DNA from: Pseudomonas synxantha BG33R
GTDB lineage: Bacteria > Pseudomonadota > Gammaproteobacteria > Pseudomonadales > Pseudomonadaceae
DNA length: 64,000 bases
Assembly (NCBI RefSeq): GCF_000263715.2
Contig: NZ_CM001514.1
Span: forward strand, 172,936-236,935
Direction of reading: 5' to 3'
The notes below the pieces were generated by a model that was not told where the DNA came from, searched no databases, and was given only the letters and a program-made list of their open reading frames with translations. Of this stretch, positions 16,841-25,971 are shown one piece after another. Each line of letters starts with the position of its first letter. The stretch's first letter is position 1. The translations under genes were made by a program, and so were the position numbers.

Positions 16841-18376
16841 ATGACATCCCTCGCTGCCCCCGCTTTTCAGGCCGCAGCCAAACCTGTTGCCCCGGCCCCG
16901 CCCGTGTTCGGCCCGCGCATCATCATCGGCCTGGTCGGCGTGTTGTTGGCGGTGCTGGTGTCCGGTCTCAACGAGATGGTCACCAAGGTGGCCCTCGCCG
17001 ATATCCGCGGCGCGCTGTACATCGGCTTTGATGAAGGCACCTGGCTGGTCGCCGCCTACACGGCCACGTCCGTGGCGGCCATGGCCTTTGCGCCGTGGTG
17101 TTCGGTGACGTTTTCCCTGCGCCGTTTCACGCTGTGCGCCATCGGCTTGTTCACCGTACTGGGCATTCTTTGCCCGTTCGCACCCAACTACGAAAGCCTG
17201 CTGCTGCTGCGTACCGTGCAAGGCCTGGCCGGTGGCGCGCTGCCGCCGATGCTGATGACCGTGGCACTGCGTTTCCTGCCCGCCAACGTCAAGTTGTATG
17301 GCCTGGCCGGCTACGCCCTGACCGCCACCTTCGGCCCGAGCCTGGGTACCCCGCTGGCGGCGTTGTGGACCGAATACGTCGGCTGGCAGTGGGCGTTCTG
17401 GCAAATCGTCGCGCCGTGCCTGCTGGCGATGGTCGCCGTGGCCTATGGCATACCGCAGGACCCGCTGCGCCTGGAGCGCTTCAAACAGTTCAACTGGCGC
17501 GGCCTGCTGCTGGGCTTTCCGGCGATCTGCATGTTGGTGATCGGGCTGTTGCAGGGCAATCGCCTGGATTGGTTCGAGTCGGGCCTGATCACCTTTCTGC
17601 TGAGTGGTGGCACCGTGTTGCTGGTGTTGTTCATGCTCAACGAATGGTCGCAGCCAATACCCTTCTTCAAATTGCAGATGCTCGGCCTGCGCAACCTGGC
17701 CTTCGCCCTGATCGTGCTGGCAGGCGTGCTGATGGTGCTGACCTCGGTGATCATCATCCCCTCCAGTTTCCTTGCCCAGGTCCAGGGTTATCGGCCGCTG
17801 CAAACTGCGCCGGTGATGCTGCTGATGGCGCTGCCGCAATTGATCGCGTTGCCGTTGGTGGCGGCGCTGTGCAACCTGCGCTGGGTCGATTGCCGCTGGG
17901 TGCTGGGGATTGGCCTTGGCATGTTGGTGCTGTGCTGCATCGGCAGTTCGCACCTGACTTCGGCGTGGATCCGCGACGATTTTTATGGCTGGTACCTGTT
18001 GCAGATTTTCGGCCAGCCGATGGCCGTGTTGCCACTGCTGATGTTGTCCACCGGCAGTATTCAACCCATCGAAGGGCCGTTCGCTTCGGCCTGGTTCAAT
18101 ACCGTCAAGGGCCTGGCCGCTGTGATCGCCACTGCGGTGCTGGATACATTGACCACCCAGCGCGGGCATTTCCATTCAACCATGTTGGTGGACCGCCTCG
18201 GCAATTCACCCCTGGCCGACACTGAGGCGCCAGACCTCGCCCACCGCTTGCACGAGCAGACCGTGGTGCTGACCTCTTCGGATCTTTACGTCGTCATGGC
18301 CGGTGTCGCGGTGGCGTTGATCCTGCTGATTTTCTGGATGCCCACGCGGATCTATCCGCCTCGCGCTCCGGCCTGA
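16841..18376 (+). CDS. EmrB/QacA-type MFS multidrug transporter (DHA2)
   Basis: Proton-driven inner-membrane exporter (511 aa) of the 14-helix DHA2 group. Visible features include the conserved motif region after helix 3 (LLLLRTVQGLAGGALPPMLM), many hydrophobic helices, and a periplasmic loop near residues 440-475 as in EmrB. It is the first gene of a tripartite set: the EmrA-like adaptor follows 15 bp later and an outer-membrane factor overlaps that. The drug or metabolite exported is unknown. Confidence 0.88.
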   Translation: MTSLAAPAFQAAAKPVAPAPPVFGPRIIIGLVGVLLAVLVSGLNEMVTKVALADIRGALYIGFDEGTWLVAAYTATSVAAMAFAPWCSVTFSLRRFTLCAIGLFTVLGILCPFAPNYESLLLLRTVQGLAGGALPPMLMTVALRFLPANVKLYGLAGYALTATFGPSLGTPLAALWTEYVGWQWAFWQIVAPCLLAMVAVAYGIPQDPLRLERFKQFNWRGLLLGFPAICMLVIGLLQGNRLDWFESGLITFLLSGGTVLLVLFMLNEWSQPIPFFKLQMLGLRNLAFALIVLAGVLMVLTSVIIIPSSFLAQVQGYRPLQTAPVMLLMALPQLIALPLVAALCNLRWVDCRWVLGIGLGMLVLCCIGSSHLTSAWIRDDFYGWYLLQIFGQPMAVLPLLMLSTGSIQPIEGPFASAWFNTVKGLAAVIATAVLDTLTTQRGHFHSTMLVDRLGNSPLADTEAPDLAHRLHEQTVVLTSSDLYVVMAGVAVALILLIFWMPTRIYPPRAPA

Positions 18377-18391
18377 CCACAAGGACTTTCC

Positions 18392-19450
18392 ATGAAACGC
18401 AAAGACAAAATTGCCGTCTCCGTTATTGCTGTATTTGCCGTCGGCGTGCTGGTTTACCTGGTTGCGCCGGGGGTACTGGGCAGCAAGCGCCAGACCACCA
18501 ACGACGCCTTCGTCGCCGCCGACTTCACCCTGGTGGCGCCGCGGGTGGCCGGCTTCATCAAGGAAGTGCTGGTAGAAGACAACCAGCGCGTCAAGGCCGG
18601 CCAACTGTTGGCGTTGATCGACGACCGCGACTTTCGCGCCGCCGCCCAGGCCGCCGATGCCGACACCTTGGTCGCCCAGGCCCAGTTGAAAAACGCCAGC
18701 GCGACCCTGGAGCGCCAGAGCTCGGTGATCGCCCAGGCCCAAGCCACCGTCGCGGCGGATCGCGCCGAAGTCGCCTTCGCCGAACACGAACTGAACCGCT
18801 ACAACCACCTCGCTGGCGTCGGCGCAGGTACCGTGCAGAACGCCCAACAAGCCAAGACCCGTATCGACCAGGCCACCGCACGCCTGGCTAAATCCACCGC
18901 AGTGCTGGCCGCCGAACGCAAGCAGGTGGAAATCCTCACCGCCCAGCGTGACGCCGCCGAAGGTGGGCTCAAGCGCGCCCAGGCGGCGTTGGAAATGGCC
19001 AGTTATCAGCTGTCCTACACGCGCATTGTCGCGCCGGTCGATGGCATGGTCGGCGAGCGAGCGGTGCGGGTCGGCGCCTATGTGACGCCGGGCAGCAAGA
19101 TCCTCGCGGTCGTGCCGCTGGCCGAGGCCTATGTGGTGGCCAACTTCCAGGAGACGCAACTGTCGCATATGCACGCGGGGCAAGCGGTGCAGGTCAGCGT
19201 CGACAGCCTTGACGGCGAACTGCTCAAAGGCCATCTGGAAAGCCTGGCGCCGGCCACGGGGGTGACCTTTGCCTCGGTCAAACCGGACAACGCCACCGGC
19301 AACTTCACCAAGGTGGTGCAGCGTATTCCGGTGAAGATCGTGCTTGAGCCGAACCAGCCATTGACCGAGCGCCTGCGCGTCGGTATGTCGGTGGAAGCCA
19401 GCGTCGATACGCGGCCGGTCGCGCAACAGCGCGAGGTGGCCCAGCAATGA
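18392..19450 (+). CDS. EmrA/HlyD-family membrane fusion protein
   Basis: Periplasmic adaptor (352 aa) for the MFS pump: an N-terminal membrane anchor (about 8-30), a barrel-sandwich half (NDAFVAADFTLVAPRVAGFIKEVLV), an Ala/Gln-rich coiled coil (about 80-200), and the return lipoyl half (SYTRIVAPVDGMVGERAVRVGAYV). AAGGA precedes the ATG. Its stop overlaps the next start (ATGA). Confidence 0.9.
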   Translation: MKRKDKIAVSVIAVFAVGVLVYLVAPGVLGSKRQTTNDAFVAADFTLVAPRVAGFIKEVLVEDNQRVKAGQLLALIDDRDFRAAAQAADADTLVAQAQLKNASATLERQSSVIAQAQATVAADRAEVAFAEHELNRYNHLAGVGAGTVQNAQQAKTRIDQATARLAKSTAVLAAERKQVEILTAQRDAAEGGLKRAQAALEMASYQLSYTRIVAPVDGMVGERAVRVGAYVTPGSKILAVVPLAEAYVVANFQETQLSHMHAGQAVQVSVDSLDGELLKGHLESLAPATGVTFASVKPDNATGNFTKVVQRIPVKIVLEPNQPLTERLRVGMSVEASVDTRPVAQQREVAQQ

Positions 19451-20892
19451 AACACGTCGCCTGGCTCACCTTGAGCCTGATCAGCCTGAGTGCCTGCACG
19501 GTCGGCCCCGACTTCCAGCGGCCCGAGAGCCCGCAGATCAATCAGTGGAGCGAACCCCAGGGCCGACAAGCTGCCAGCCGTGCCGTCAGCGATCCCTTGC
19601 AGGAGCGCTGGTGGGACGTGTTCCACGACGCGCAGCTTTCCGCCCTGACACGCCGCGCCCTCAGCGATAACCTCGACTTGAAACTGGCCAGCAGCCGCCT
19701 GCAACAGAGCCGCGCCGTACGCCAGGTGACCACCGCCGAGCGTTACCCCAATGTCGATGCGGGTGGCGGCTACCAGCGCAAACGTAACAGTGGCAAAGGC
19801 TTGAACGACCCTTCGGGCGAGAACGGCCGCGCGGCCTTCAACCAATGGGACATGGGCTTCTCGGCCTCTTGGGAGCTGGATTTCTGGGGCCGGGTCAAGC
19901 GTGAAACCGAAGCAGCCGACGCCACGCTGGAAGTCGCCGAAAACGACCGTCGTGCCGTGCTGTTGTCGGTGTTGGCCGAGACCGCCCAGGACTATATCCA
20001 ACTGCGCGGCGTGCAGAACACCCGTGCCGTCACCGAGCAAAACCTCGACGTCGCCCGCCACAGCCTCAAGCTCTCGCAACTGCGTCTGGCCGATGGTGTT
20101 GCGACCGACCTGGACGTGGCCGAAGCCGCTGCCCAGGTCGCGGCCATCGAAGCGCGTCTGCCGGATTTGCAACAGCGCCAGGACCAACTGATCAACGCCC
20201 TCAGCCTGCTGATGGGCGAGCCACCCCAGGCCCTGCACACGCAGCTGTCCAAGGATGCACCCGTGCCGCAAACCCAGCGCCAGGTCGCGATCGGCCTGCC
20301 TTCGGAGTTGGCTGAACGGCGCCCAGACATCCGCCAGGCACAAGCGCGCCTGCACGCCGCCACCGCCAGCATTGGCGTCGCCAAGGGCGATTTTTACCCG
20401 CGTATCACTCTGTCCGGCAGCCTCGGTTCCCAATCCATGCAACTCTCGGATTTCGGCTCCTGGGGTTCCCGCGCCTTTGCCTTCGGCCCGCAGTTGAGCC
20501 TGCCGCTCTTCAACGGCGGGCGCCTGCAAGGCATGGTCGATTTGCGCGAAGCCCAACAACAGGAAGCCGCAGTGGCCTACCAGCAAACCGTACTGCGCGC
20601 CTGGCATGAAATCGACGATCAATTGTCCCGCTACAACGCCAGCCAACTGCGTCGCGACAGCTTGGCCGAAGCGGTGCGCCAGAATCAGATCGCGCTGACC
20701 ACCGCGCAACATCAGTACGTCGAAGGTGTGGCGGATTTCGTCAACGTACTCACCGTGCAAAGCGCATTGCTGGCAACTCAAGAGCAGTGGGTGGAAAGCT
20801 CCACCGGCGTGTCATTGGCCATGGTCGGCTTGTACAAGGCGTTGGGAGGAGGGTGGGAGTCGGTGTATCCGTTGCAGACCGCCGGGCGCTGA
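19447..20892 (+). CDS. OprM/NodT-family outer-membrane efflux lipoprotein
   Basis: Outer-membrane factor (481 aa) completing the pump. A lipoprotein signal with LSLISLSACTVGPDF puts the acylated cysteine at residue 17, and two OEP repeats follow, with the signature GLPSELAERRPDIRQAQARLHAATASIGVAKGDFYP region around 285-320. It overlaps emrA-like by 4 bp (ATGA). A short AT-rich inverted repeat GACAAA/TTTGTC (20895-20911) follows the stop. Confidence 0.9.
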   Translation: MKHVAWLTLSLISLSACTVGPDFQRPESPQINQWSEPQGRQAASRAVSDPLQERWWDVFHDAQLSALTRRALSDNLDLKLASSRLQQSRAVRQVTTAERYPNVDAGGGYQRKRNSGKGLNDPSGENGRAAFNQWDMGFSASWELDFWGRVKRETEAADATLEVAENDRRAVLLSVLAETAQDYIQLRGVQNTRAVTEQNLDVARHSLKLSQLRLADGVATDLDVAEAAAQVAAIEARLPDLQQRQDQLINALSLLMGEPPQALHTQLSKDAPVPQTQRQVAIGLPSELAERRPDIRQAQARLHAATASIGVAKGDFYPRITLSGSLGSQSMQLSDFGSWGSRAFAFGPQLSLPLFNGGRLQGMVDLREAQQQEAAVAYQQTVLRAWHEIDDQLSRYNASQLRRDSLAEAVRQNQIALTTAQHQYVEGVADFVNVLTVQSALLATQEQWVESSTGVSLAMVGLYKALGGGWESVYPLQTAGR

Positions 20893-20926
20893 GCGACAAA
20901 GAGTTTTTGTCAGCTGCCAAATAAGA

Positions 20927-20945
20927 TGTAATGATAATTGCTCTC
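20927..20945 (+). promoter_or_regulatory. Putative Fur box upstream of fecI-like gene
   Basis: The 19-bp stretch around TAATGATAAT (20929-20938) matches about 13 of 19 positions of the Fur consensus, centred about 30 bp before the sigma-factor start. Iron-dependent repression of fecI genes by Fur is well established in the family. Confidence 0.65.
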
Positions 20946-20965
20946 AATAACACTCTGAGCTTTTC

Positions 20966-21475
20966 ATGGGCATCGCGACTGACGGCCAGCAACAGCTTCA
21001 CATCTTGTACCGCGACCATCACGGCTGGCTGCAAGGCTGGTTGCGCAGGCGCCTGGGCGACCGCGAACACGCCGCCGATGTGGCGCAGGACACCTTCCTG
21101 CGCCTGTTGGTGTCCGGGCGTTTTCCGGGTGACAAGGAAAGCCGCAGTTACCTGGCACAAATCGCGCGCAACCTGGTGATCGATCAATGGCGGCGCCTGC
21201 GTATCGAGCGCGCCTACCTGGAAAGCATCGCGCACCTGCCCGAGCCCGAGTCGCCGTCCCTGGAAACCCGCGCACTGATCCTCGAAACCCTGATGCAGAT
21301 CGACGCCATGCTCGACCACATGCCTGACAATGTGCGCCGCGCATTTTTGCTCGCGCAGTTCGAAGGCTTGAGTTATGCGCAGATCGCCGAGCGCCTGGGC
21401 GTCACCGTCAGCTCGGTACAGAAGTACATGACCCGCGCGATCGTCGCCTGTTACCAGGTGGTCTACGAAGAATGA
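20966..21475 (+). CDS. ECF sigma factor, FecI family
   Basis: Iron-starvation sigma factor (169 aa). Region 2 is at about 10-75 (LYRDHHGWLQGWLRRRLGDREHAADVAQDTFLRLL) and region 4 at about 115-165 (FLLAQFEGLSYAQIAERLGVTVSSVQKYMTRAI). It directs polymerase to the TonB-receptor gene when released by FecR after siderophore binding. It overlaps fecR by 4 bp (ATGA) and follows a Fur box. Confidence 0.9.
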   Translation: MGIATDGQQQLHILYRDHHGWLQGWLRRRLGDREHAADVAQDTFLRLLVSGRFPGDKESRSYLAQIARNLVIDQWRRLRIERAYLESIAHLPEPESPSLETRALILETLMQIDAMLDHMPDNVRRAFLLAQFEGLSYAQIAERLGVTVSSVQKYMTRAIVACYQVVYEE

Positions 21476-22422
21476 ATCACGATGCGCCCATCGCGCCGGC
21501 GATTGTCGAGCAAGCCAGCGAGTGGCTGATGCTGCAATGGGGCGGCGAACTGCAAGGGGAACAACGCCAGGCATTTGCCCAATGGCAGGCGGCCGATCCG
21601 GAACACCGCCGCGCCTGGCAGCGCTTGCAGCAGTTGCAACACACCCTTGGCGGCGTGCCCGCCGACAGCGCTCGCGCCGTGTTGCGCGACACCCCGGATA
21701 CCCAGCGCCGCGCCGCGCTGAAGTTGCTCGGTTTGCTGTTGGTGGCCGGGGGCAGCAGTTATCTGGTCCAGCGCAGTGAACCCTGGCAGGCCGCCTTGGC
21801 CGAGCACCGCACGGCCACGGGCGAAATTCGCCACGTCACGTTGAGCGACGGCACGCTACTGGACCTCAACAGCGACAGCGCCGTGGACCTGCGTTTCAGC
21901 GCCACCGAACGGCGTATCCGCTTGATCCGTGGCGAAGTGCTGCTGACCAGCGGCCACGATCCCTCCCGCCCGTTGATCGTCGAAACGCCTGCCGGTGATG
22001 TGCAGGCCTTGGGCACACGCTTTGCCGTGCGCGAACTGCCCGACGCCAGCCGTGTCGACCTGTACGAAGGCCGCCTGCGGGTTACGCCGCTGCATGGCAC
22101 GGCGATTCAAATGAATGCCGGTGACAGCCTGTGGTTCAACGCGCACCAAAGCGCTGGGCTGCCGGCGGTGGGCGCCAATGCCAGCAGTTGGACCGAGCAT
22201 CGTCTGGTTGCCGAGCGCCAGCCGCTGGGCGAGTTCGTGGCGCAGTTGAGCCGCTATCGCCCGGGCCTGTTGCGCTGTGACCAAGCGGTATCGAACCTGC
22301 TGTTGACCGGCGTGTTCCCGCTCAACGATACCGACGCGATCCTTTCGGCCCTGGAGCGCTCCTTGCCGGTGCGGGTGCAGGCTGTGACGCGCTACTGGGT
22401 GACGATCAAGGCGCGTGCCTGA
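21472..22422 (+). CDS. FecR-family anti-sigma / signalling protein
   Basis: Inner-membrane regulator (316 aa). It has an N-terminal DUF4880-like cytoplasmic part (ASEWLMLQWGGELQGEQRQAFAQWQAADPEHRRAWQRL), a membrane helix around 83-98 (LKLLGLLLVAGGSSYLV), then the periplasmic FecR domain (TATGEIRHVTLSDGTLLDLNSDSAVDL) and a C-terminal secretin-and-TonB-like segment that contacts the receptor's signalling domain. Sits between its sigma factor and its receptor, the standard surface-signalling order. Confidence 0.9.
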   Translation: MNHDAPIAPAIVEQASEWLMLQWGGELQGEQRQAFAQWQAADPEHRRAWQRLQQLQHTLGGVPADSARAVLRDTPDTQRRAALKLLGLLLVAGGSSYLVQRSEPWQAALAEHRTATGEIRHVTLSDGTLLDLNSDSAVDLRFSATERRIRLIRGEVLLTSGHDPSRPLIVETPAGDVQALGTRFAVRELPDASRVDLYEGRLRVTPLHGTAIQMNAGDSLWFNAHQSAGLPAVGANASSWTEHRLVAERQPLGEFVAQLSRYRPGLLRCDQAVSNLLLTGVFPLNDTDAILSALERSLPVRVQAVTRYWVTIKARA

Positions 22423-22514
22423 AAAAAATTCTGCCGACGCTTGTCGGTTTCTGCGCGTCGTGCGGGATACCTCTTGAAAGCCAATCAAGAAGCGTTCTCA
22501 CGGGGAGTCCTGCA

Positions 22515-24968
22515 ATGTCGCATCACCCAATCCAACCCTTGGCCCGCGCTCTGCGTCGTGGCCTGTTTGCCGGCGTGCTGGCGACGATGCCTGTACTGCC
22601 CAGCCTGGTCCAGGCTGCAGAAAGCACCGAAGCACTGCGCACCTATGACATTGCGGCGGGTAACCTCGACCAGGCGTTGAACCGTTTCGCCAGTGCCTCG
22701 GGCATCCTGCTGTCGGTCGATGCTGCGCTCACCGAAGGCAAGCACAGCGCCGGCTTGAAAGGGCGTTACGGCATAGGCTCAGGGTTGCAGCGCTTGTTGG
22801 CGGGCAGCGGTTTGGCGGCTGTGCAGTCCCAGGGGGGTTGGTCGTTGCAAGCCATCTCCGGCGACGGGGCGTTGCAATTGGGCGCGACGCAGATCAGTGG
22901 CCGACAGGAACAGGAAAACGCCTGGGGCCCGGTGGGCGGCATTGTCGCCAAGCGCAGCGCCTCCGGCAGCAAGACCGACTCGGCGCTGGTGGAAATCCCC
23001 CAGACGATCAACGTGATCACCGCAGCCGAGATCAAGGCCCGTGGCGCCCAGAGTGTCACTCAGGCGTTGCTTTACACACCCGGCATGAGTGCCGGCGGCT
23101 TTGCAGACCGGGTCAAGTTGTTCGATGAGCCGACTTCCCGGGGTTTCGCGCCCACGCCGCTGTATCTGGACGGCTTGCACTTGCCCTACGGCGGAGGCAG
23201 CACCGGGGGCGCGTTGCAGATCGAGCCGTATTCCCTGGAGCGCATCGAAGTGCTCAAGGGCCCGGCGTCTGTGCTTTACGGCCAGAACCAGCCGGGCGGC
23301 ATCGTCAATATGGTCAGCAAGCGCCCCAGCGAAACCCCGATACACCAAGTGGTGCTGGAGGCTGGCACCTACGAACACAAAAGCGCGGCCATCGACCTGA
23401 GCGGCCCGCTGGACGAGGAGGGGCAGTTGCTCTACCGCCTGACCGGGCTGGCCAACGACGCGCAAGACGAAATCAACTACGTCGAAAACAAGCGCCAGTT
23501 CATCGCCCCCAGCCTCACCTGGCGGCCCAACGACGACACCAGCCTGACCCTGTTCGCCCAGTACCAGAAAGACAAAGGCGTGCCCGAAGCCCAAGGCTTG
23601 CCGGCGTCTGGCACGCTGTGGGACAACCCCAACGGCAAGATCAAGCGCGATGTGTTTATCGGCGAGCCGGGCGTCAACCAATACAACCGCGAGCAATACG
23701 TGTTGGGCTACGAGCTTTCCCATCGCCTCAACGACGTCTGGACCCTCAAGCAAAACGCGCGCTACGCCGAGGTCGACGACCGCTACACCGCGCCGTTGCA
23801 CGGCTACCGCTTTGTCGCCAACCCAAACACTGGGGTGCAGGACCAACGCTATCTGCAGCGCTTCGGCGTGGACTGGTCGCAGACCAATAAAGTGTTCGGC
23901 GTGGACAGCATCGCCCAGGCTGAATTCGACACGGGCGCGTTGTCCCATACCTTCATCGCTGGCCTGGACTACTACCATTCCAACTCGCAGTTTCATGGCT
24001 TGTATGACCGTAACCCACCGGTTATCGACCTGTTCAAGCCGGTGTACGGCCAGCGCCTGAATTTCGGCCAACCGTACCGCTGGGACCGCACGATCACCCA
24101 GACCGGCCTGTATCTGCAGGACCAGATCAAGCTGGATAAATGGGTGCTGGTACTCGGTGGCCGCTACGACTGGGCCAATGTGGTGAACAAAGAACCGATC
24201 CAGGACACGCGCTTCGCCAGTAAAGACCAGGCCTTCACTGGCCGTGCTGGCCTGGTGTATCTGTTCGATAACGGCATATCGCCCTTCGTCAGCTATTCAG
24301 AGTCCTTCTTGCCGCTGGCCGGCACCGATGCGAATCGAAAACCGTTTGAGCCGTCCACCGGCAAACAATACGAAGTGGGCGTGAAGTACCAGCCACCTGG
24401 CCAAAAGAGTTTTATCCAAGCCTCTGTTTACCAACTGGACCAGGACAATGTGCTGACCACCAACCCGGTAGACACCACCTTCAGTACCCAAAGCGGTGCG
24501 ATGCGCTCGCGGGGTGTTGAACTGGAAGCCAAGGCCGTCTTGAGTGACGCCTGGGAAGTGGTTGCCTCGGCGTCGCGCAATGACATCAAGTACACCAAGG
24601 ACAACGACGGCCGCCAAGGTCGCCACCCGGCCGGCATTTCCCCGCTCACCGCCTCGATGTGGGTCAACTACACCGTGTTGGGTGACACACCGCTGGCTGG
24701 CCTGGGTGCGGGCCTCGGCGTGCGCTATGCCCGTCAAAGCCTGGGCGACTACTACGAGGGTGCCTTCAACGTACCGTCCTACAGCGTCTACGATGCGAGC
24801 CTGAGCTACGACCTGGGCGCCTCGCCGCTCAAGCTCAAAGGCGTGAAACTGGCGATGAACGTGCAGAACCTCACCAACAAGACCTACGTCTCGCAGTGCA
24901 CCAGTGATCTGGATTGCTACTACGGGGAAGGGCGCACGGTGGTATCGAGCCTGACGTACGATTGGTAA
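22515..24968 (+). CDS. TonB-dependent siderophore receptor with signalling domain
   Basis: Outer-membrane transducer (817 aa) for a ferric siderophore. A signal peptide (about 1-35) is followed by an STN signalling domain (about 42-112, YDIAAGNLDQALNRFASASGI), a plug (about 150-265, ALVEIPQTINVITAAEIKARGAQSVTQAL), and a 22-strand barrel ending in an aromatic residue (SSLTYDW). Near the C-terminus a cysteine pair in CTSDLDCYYGEGR resembles FhuA/FiuA/FoxA hydroxamate receptors, so a ferrichrome- or ferrioxamine-type ligand is plausible but unproven. The start at 22515 has CGGGGAG upstream. It lies 92 bp after fecR. Confidence 0.9.
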   Translation: MSHHPIQPLARALRRGLFAGVLATMPVLPSLVQAAESTEALRTYDIAAGNLDQALNRFASASGILLSVDAALTEGKHSAGLKGRYGIGSGLQRLLAGSGLAAVQSQGGWSLQAISGDGALQLGATQISGRQEQENAWGPVGGIVAKRSASGSKTDSALVEIPQTINVITAAEIKARGAQSVTQALLYTPGMSAGGFADRVKLFDEPTSRGFAPTPLYLDGLHLPYGGGSTGGALQIEPYSLERIEVLKGPASVLYGQNQPGGIVNMVSKRPSETPIHQVVLEAGTYEHKSAAIDLSGPLDEEGQLLYRLTGLANDAQDEINYVENKRQFIAPSLTWRPNDDTSLTLFAQYQKDKGVPEAQGLPASGTLWDNPNGKIKRDVFIGEPGVNQYNREQYVLGYELSHRLNDVWTLKQNARYAEVDDRYTAPLHGYRFVANPNTGVQDQRYLQRFGVDWSQTNKVFGVDSIAQAEFDTGALSHTFIAGLDYYHSNSQFHGLYDRNPPVIDLFKPVYGQRLNFGQPYRWDRTITQTGLYLQDQIKLDKWVLVLGGRYDWANVVNKEPIQDTRFASKDQAFTGRAGLVYLFDNGISPFVSYSESFLPLAGTDANRKPFEPSTGKQYEVGVKYQPPGQKSFIQASVYQLDQDNVLTTNPVDTTFSTQSGAMRSRGVELEAKAVLSDAWEVVASASRNDIKYTKDNDGRQGRHPAGISPLTASMWVNYTVLGDTPLAGLGAGLGVRYARQSLGDYYEGAFNVPSYSVYDASLSYDLGASPLKLKGVKLAMNVQNLTNKTYVSQCTSDLDCYYGEGRTVVSSLTYDW

Positions 24969-24997
24969 CTAAGCGTTTACGTGATATTTGCCGCGGC

Positions 24998-25018
24998 GCG
25001 CACCCGTCAAAGGTGCGC
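24998..25018 (+). terminator. Hairpin after the TonB receptor gene
   Basis: Perfect 7-bp stem GCGCACC / GGTGCGC with a 7-nt loop, 30 bp after the receptor stop. There is no clear U-tract, so a terminator role is only likely. Confidence 0.4.
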
Positions 25019-25044
25019 TCTGTTGCCGCCCGAGATCTTTGACC

Positions 25045-25526
25045 CTACACCAGGTCCGCTGCAAATCGTGTACACACATTGGAAAGCATGCGCACATCGG
25101 CACCGCTACAGCCTGCCGCTTCGAAAAAGCCGGAGGCTTCTCGCACGACGGCATACATATCCTTGACGATGGACCTTGCTTCCTCCGCGCCCAACCCAAA
25201 GCGTTCAGGCGTACTCAGCAAGTTGCTGACAGACGATACCCTGCCCTCATTCCCGATGATCAACGCCTGCAAGCCTAGTTGCGTGGGGTGAGGCAACACG
25301 TCAAATACTGGTGCAAGGGAATAGCCCGAAGCGCTGGTCAATAGCAGTCCGGTTTGTTTCAGGTGGTCGTCGCTATTGCCGATCAGCACATTACCTTCGT
25401 GAGCCAACTGTTAGCGTAGCGAAAAACGAATCCATTCCCATGCATGGCCACTTCGCCAACTGGAACCGGGTCACCGACGCAGTGAGCTGAAAAGACGAAG
25501 GTATTACCAATCGGCTTCCAGGACAT
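25045..25526 (-). pseudogene. hipA-like toxin kinase remnant with large internal deletion
   Basis: Two pieces of one HipA-family kinase gene are joined out of frame. The N-terminal piece starts with ATG at 25526, inside the end of the antitoxin gene, and reads 47 codons (MSWKPIGNTFVFSAHCVGDP..., a HipA N1-type strand pattern) to a TGA ending at 25383. The C-terminal piece, in another frame, begins near 25407 and encodes about 120 residues, including IGNSDDHLKQ and LAPVFDVLP, matching the catalytic-loop and DFD-like region of HipA proteins. Family members are usually about 400-440 aa, so roughly 250 residues, including the ATP-binding core, are missing. The product cannot be an active kinase. 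The deletion junction lies within about 25385-25410. Confidence 0.75.
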
Positions 25527-25863
25527 CGGGTTCTCCTTCAGTGCGAATTCGCTCAGGCTCACGGGCCAGGCTCATGGTAATCCCAACCTGGTCAAGTTCT
25601 GGTGACGCAATGCTCGCCATACCTTCTTCCAGGTCCATCGCGCTAAGCACATTCATCAGCACGCCGAGGGATACGCCGGCCTCGCCCTGTCTCAGCCGCT
25701 GATACGTCTGTCGTGTAATGCCCGCCCGGCTGCATATGGTCGAGATTTTCAACCGGCGACGAATGCGGGCTATTTCGATACCGTTCCCGATACCTCTCAT
25801 CAGTTCAGCGCTTCTCTCTGAGATATACCCTTTGTGGGGGTATGGCTTGCCTGTTTCATGCAT
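25504..25863 (-). CDS. HipB-like XRE-family antitoxin / regulator
   Basis: Small DNA-binding protein (119 aa) with a helix-turn-helix at about 30-85 (IEIARIRRRLKISTICSRAGITRQTYQRLRQGEAGVSLGVLMNVLSAM). In hipBA loci this protein neutralises HipA and represses the operon. Here it is intact while the following hipA is deleted, and its 3' end overlaps the hipA start by 23 bp. A CCCTTA-N6-TAAGGG inverted repeat lies 11 bp upstream as a likely autoregulatory site. It may persist as a stand-alone regulator. Confidence 0.8.
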   Translation of the reverse strand: MHETGKPYPHKGYISERSAELMRGIGNGIEIARIRRRLKISTICSRAGITRQTYQRLRQGEAGVSLGVLMNVLSAMDLEEGMASIASPELDQVGITMSLAREPERIRTEGEPDVLEADW

Positions 25864-25873
25864 GATATATCAC

Positions 25874-25891
25874 CCCTTAAAGCAGTAAGGG
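25874..25891. promoter_or_regulatory. Putative HipB-type operator
   Basis: Perfect inverted repeat CCCTTA (25874-25879) and TAAGGG (25886-25891) with a 6-bp spacer, just before the antitoxin start. Its form resembles the spaced HipB operators (TATCC-N8-GGATA in E. coli). Confidence 0.5.
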
Positions 25892-25926
25892 CAACTTATA
25901 TCATCCAAGCCGCTAAGGCCACACTC

Positions 25927-25957
25927 AAAAAAAACCGGTTTGATAGACGGTTTTTTC
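25927..25957 (-). terminator. Rho-independent terminator of the DUF3142 operon
   Basis: Stem AAAACCG / CGGTTTT (25931-25937 with 25948-25954). On the minus strand it is followed by a run of T, and it lies about 15 bp after the DUF3142 stop. Confidence 0.7.
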
Positions 25958-25971
25958 AATGTTTGGAAGAT

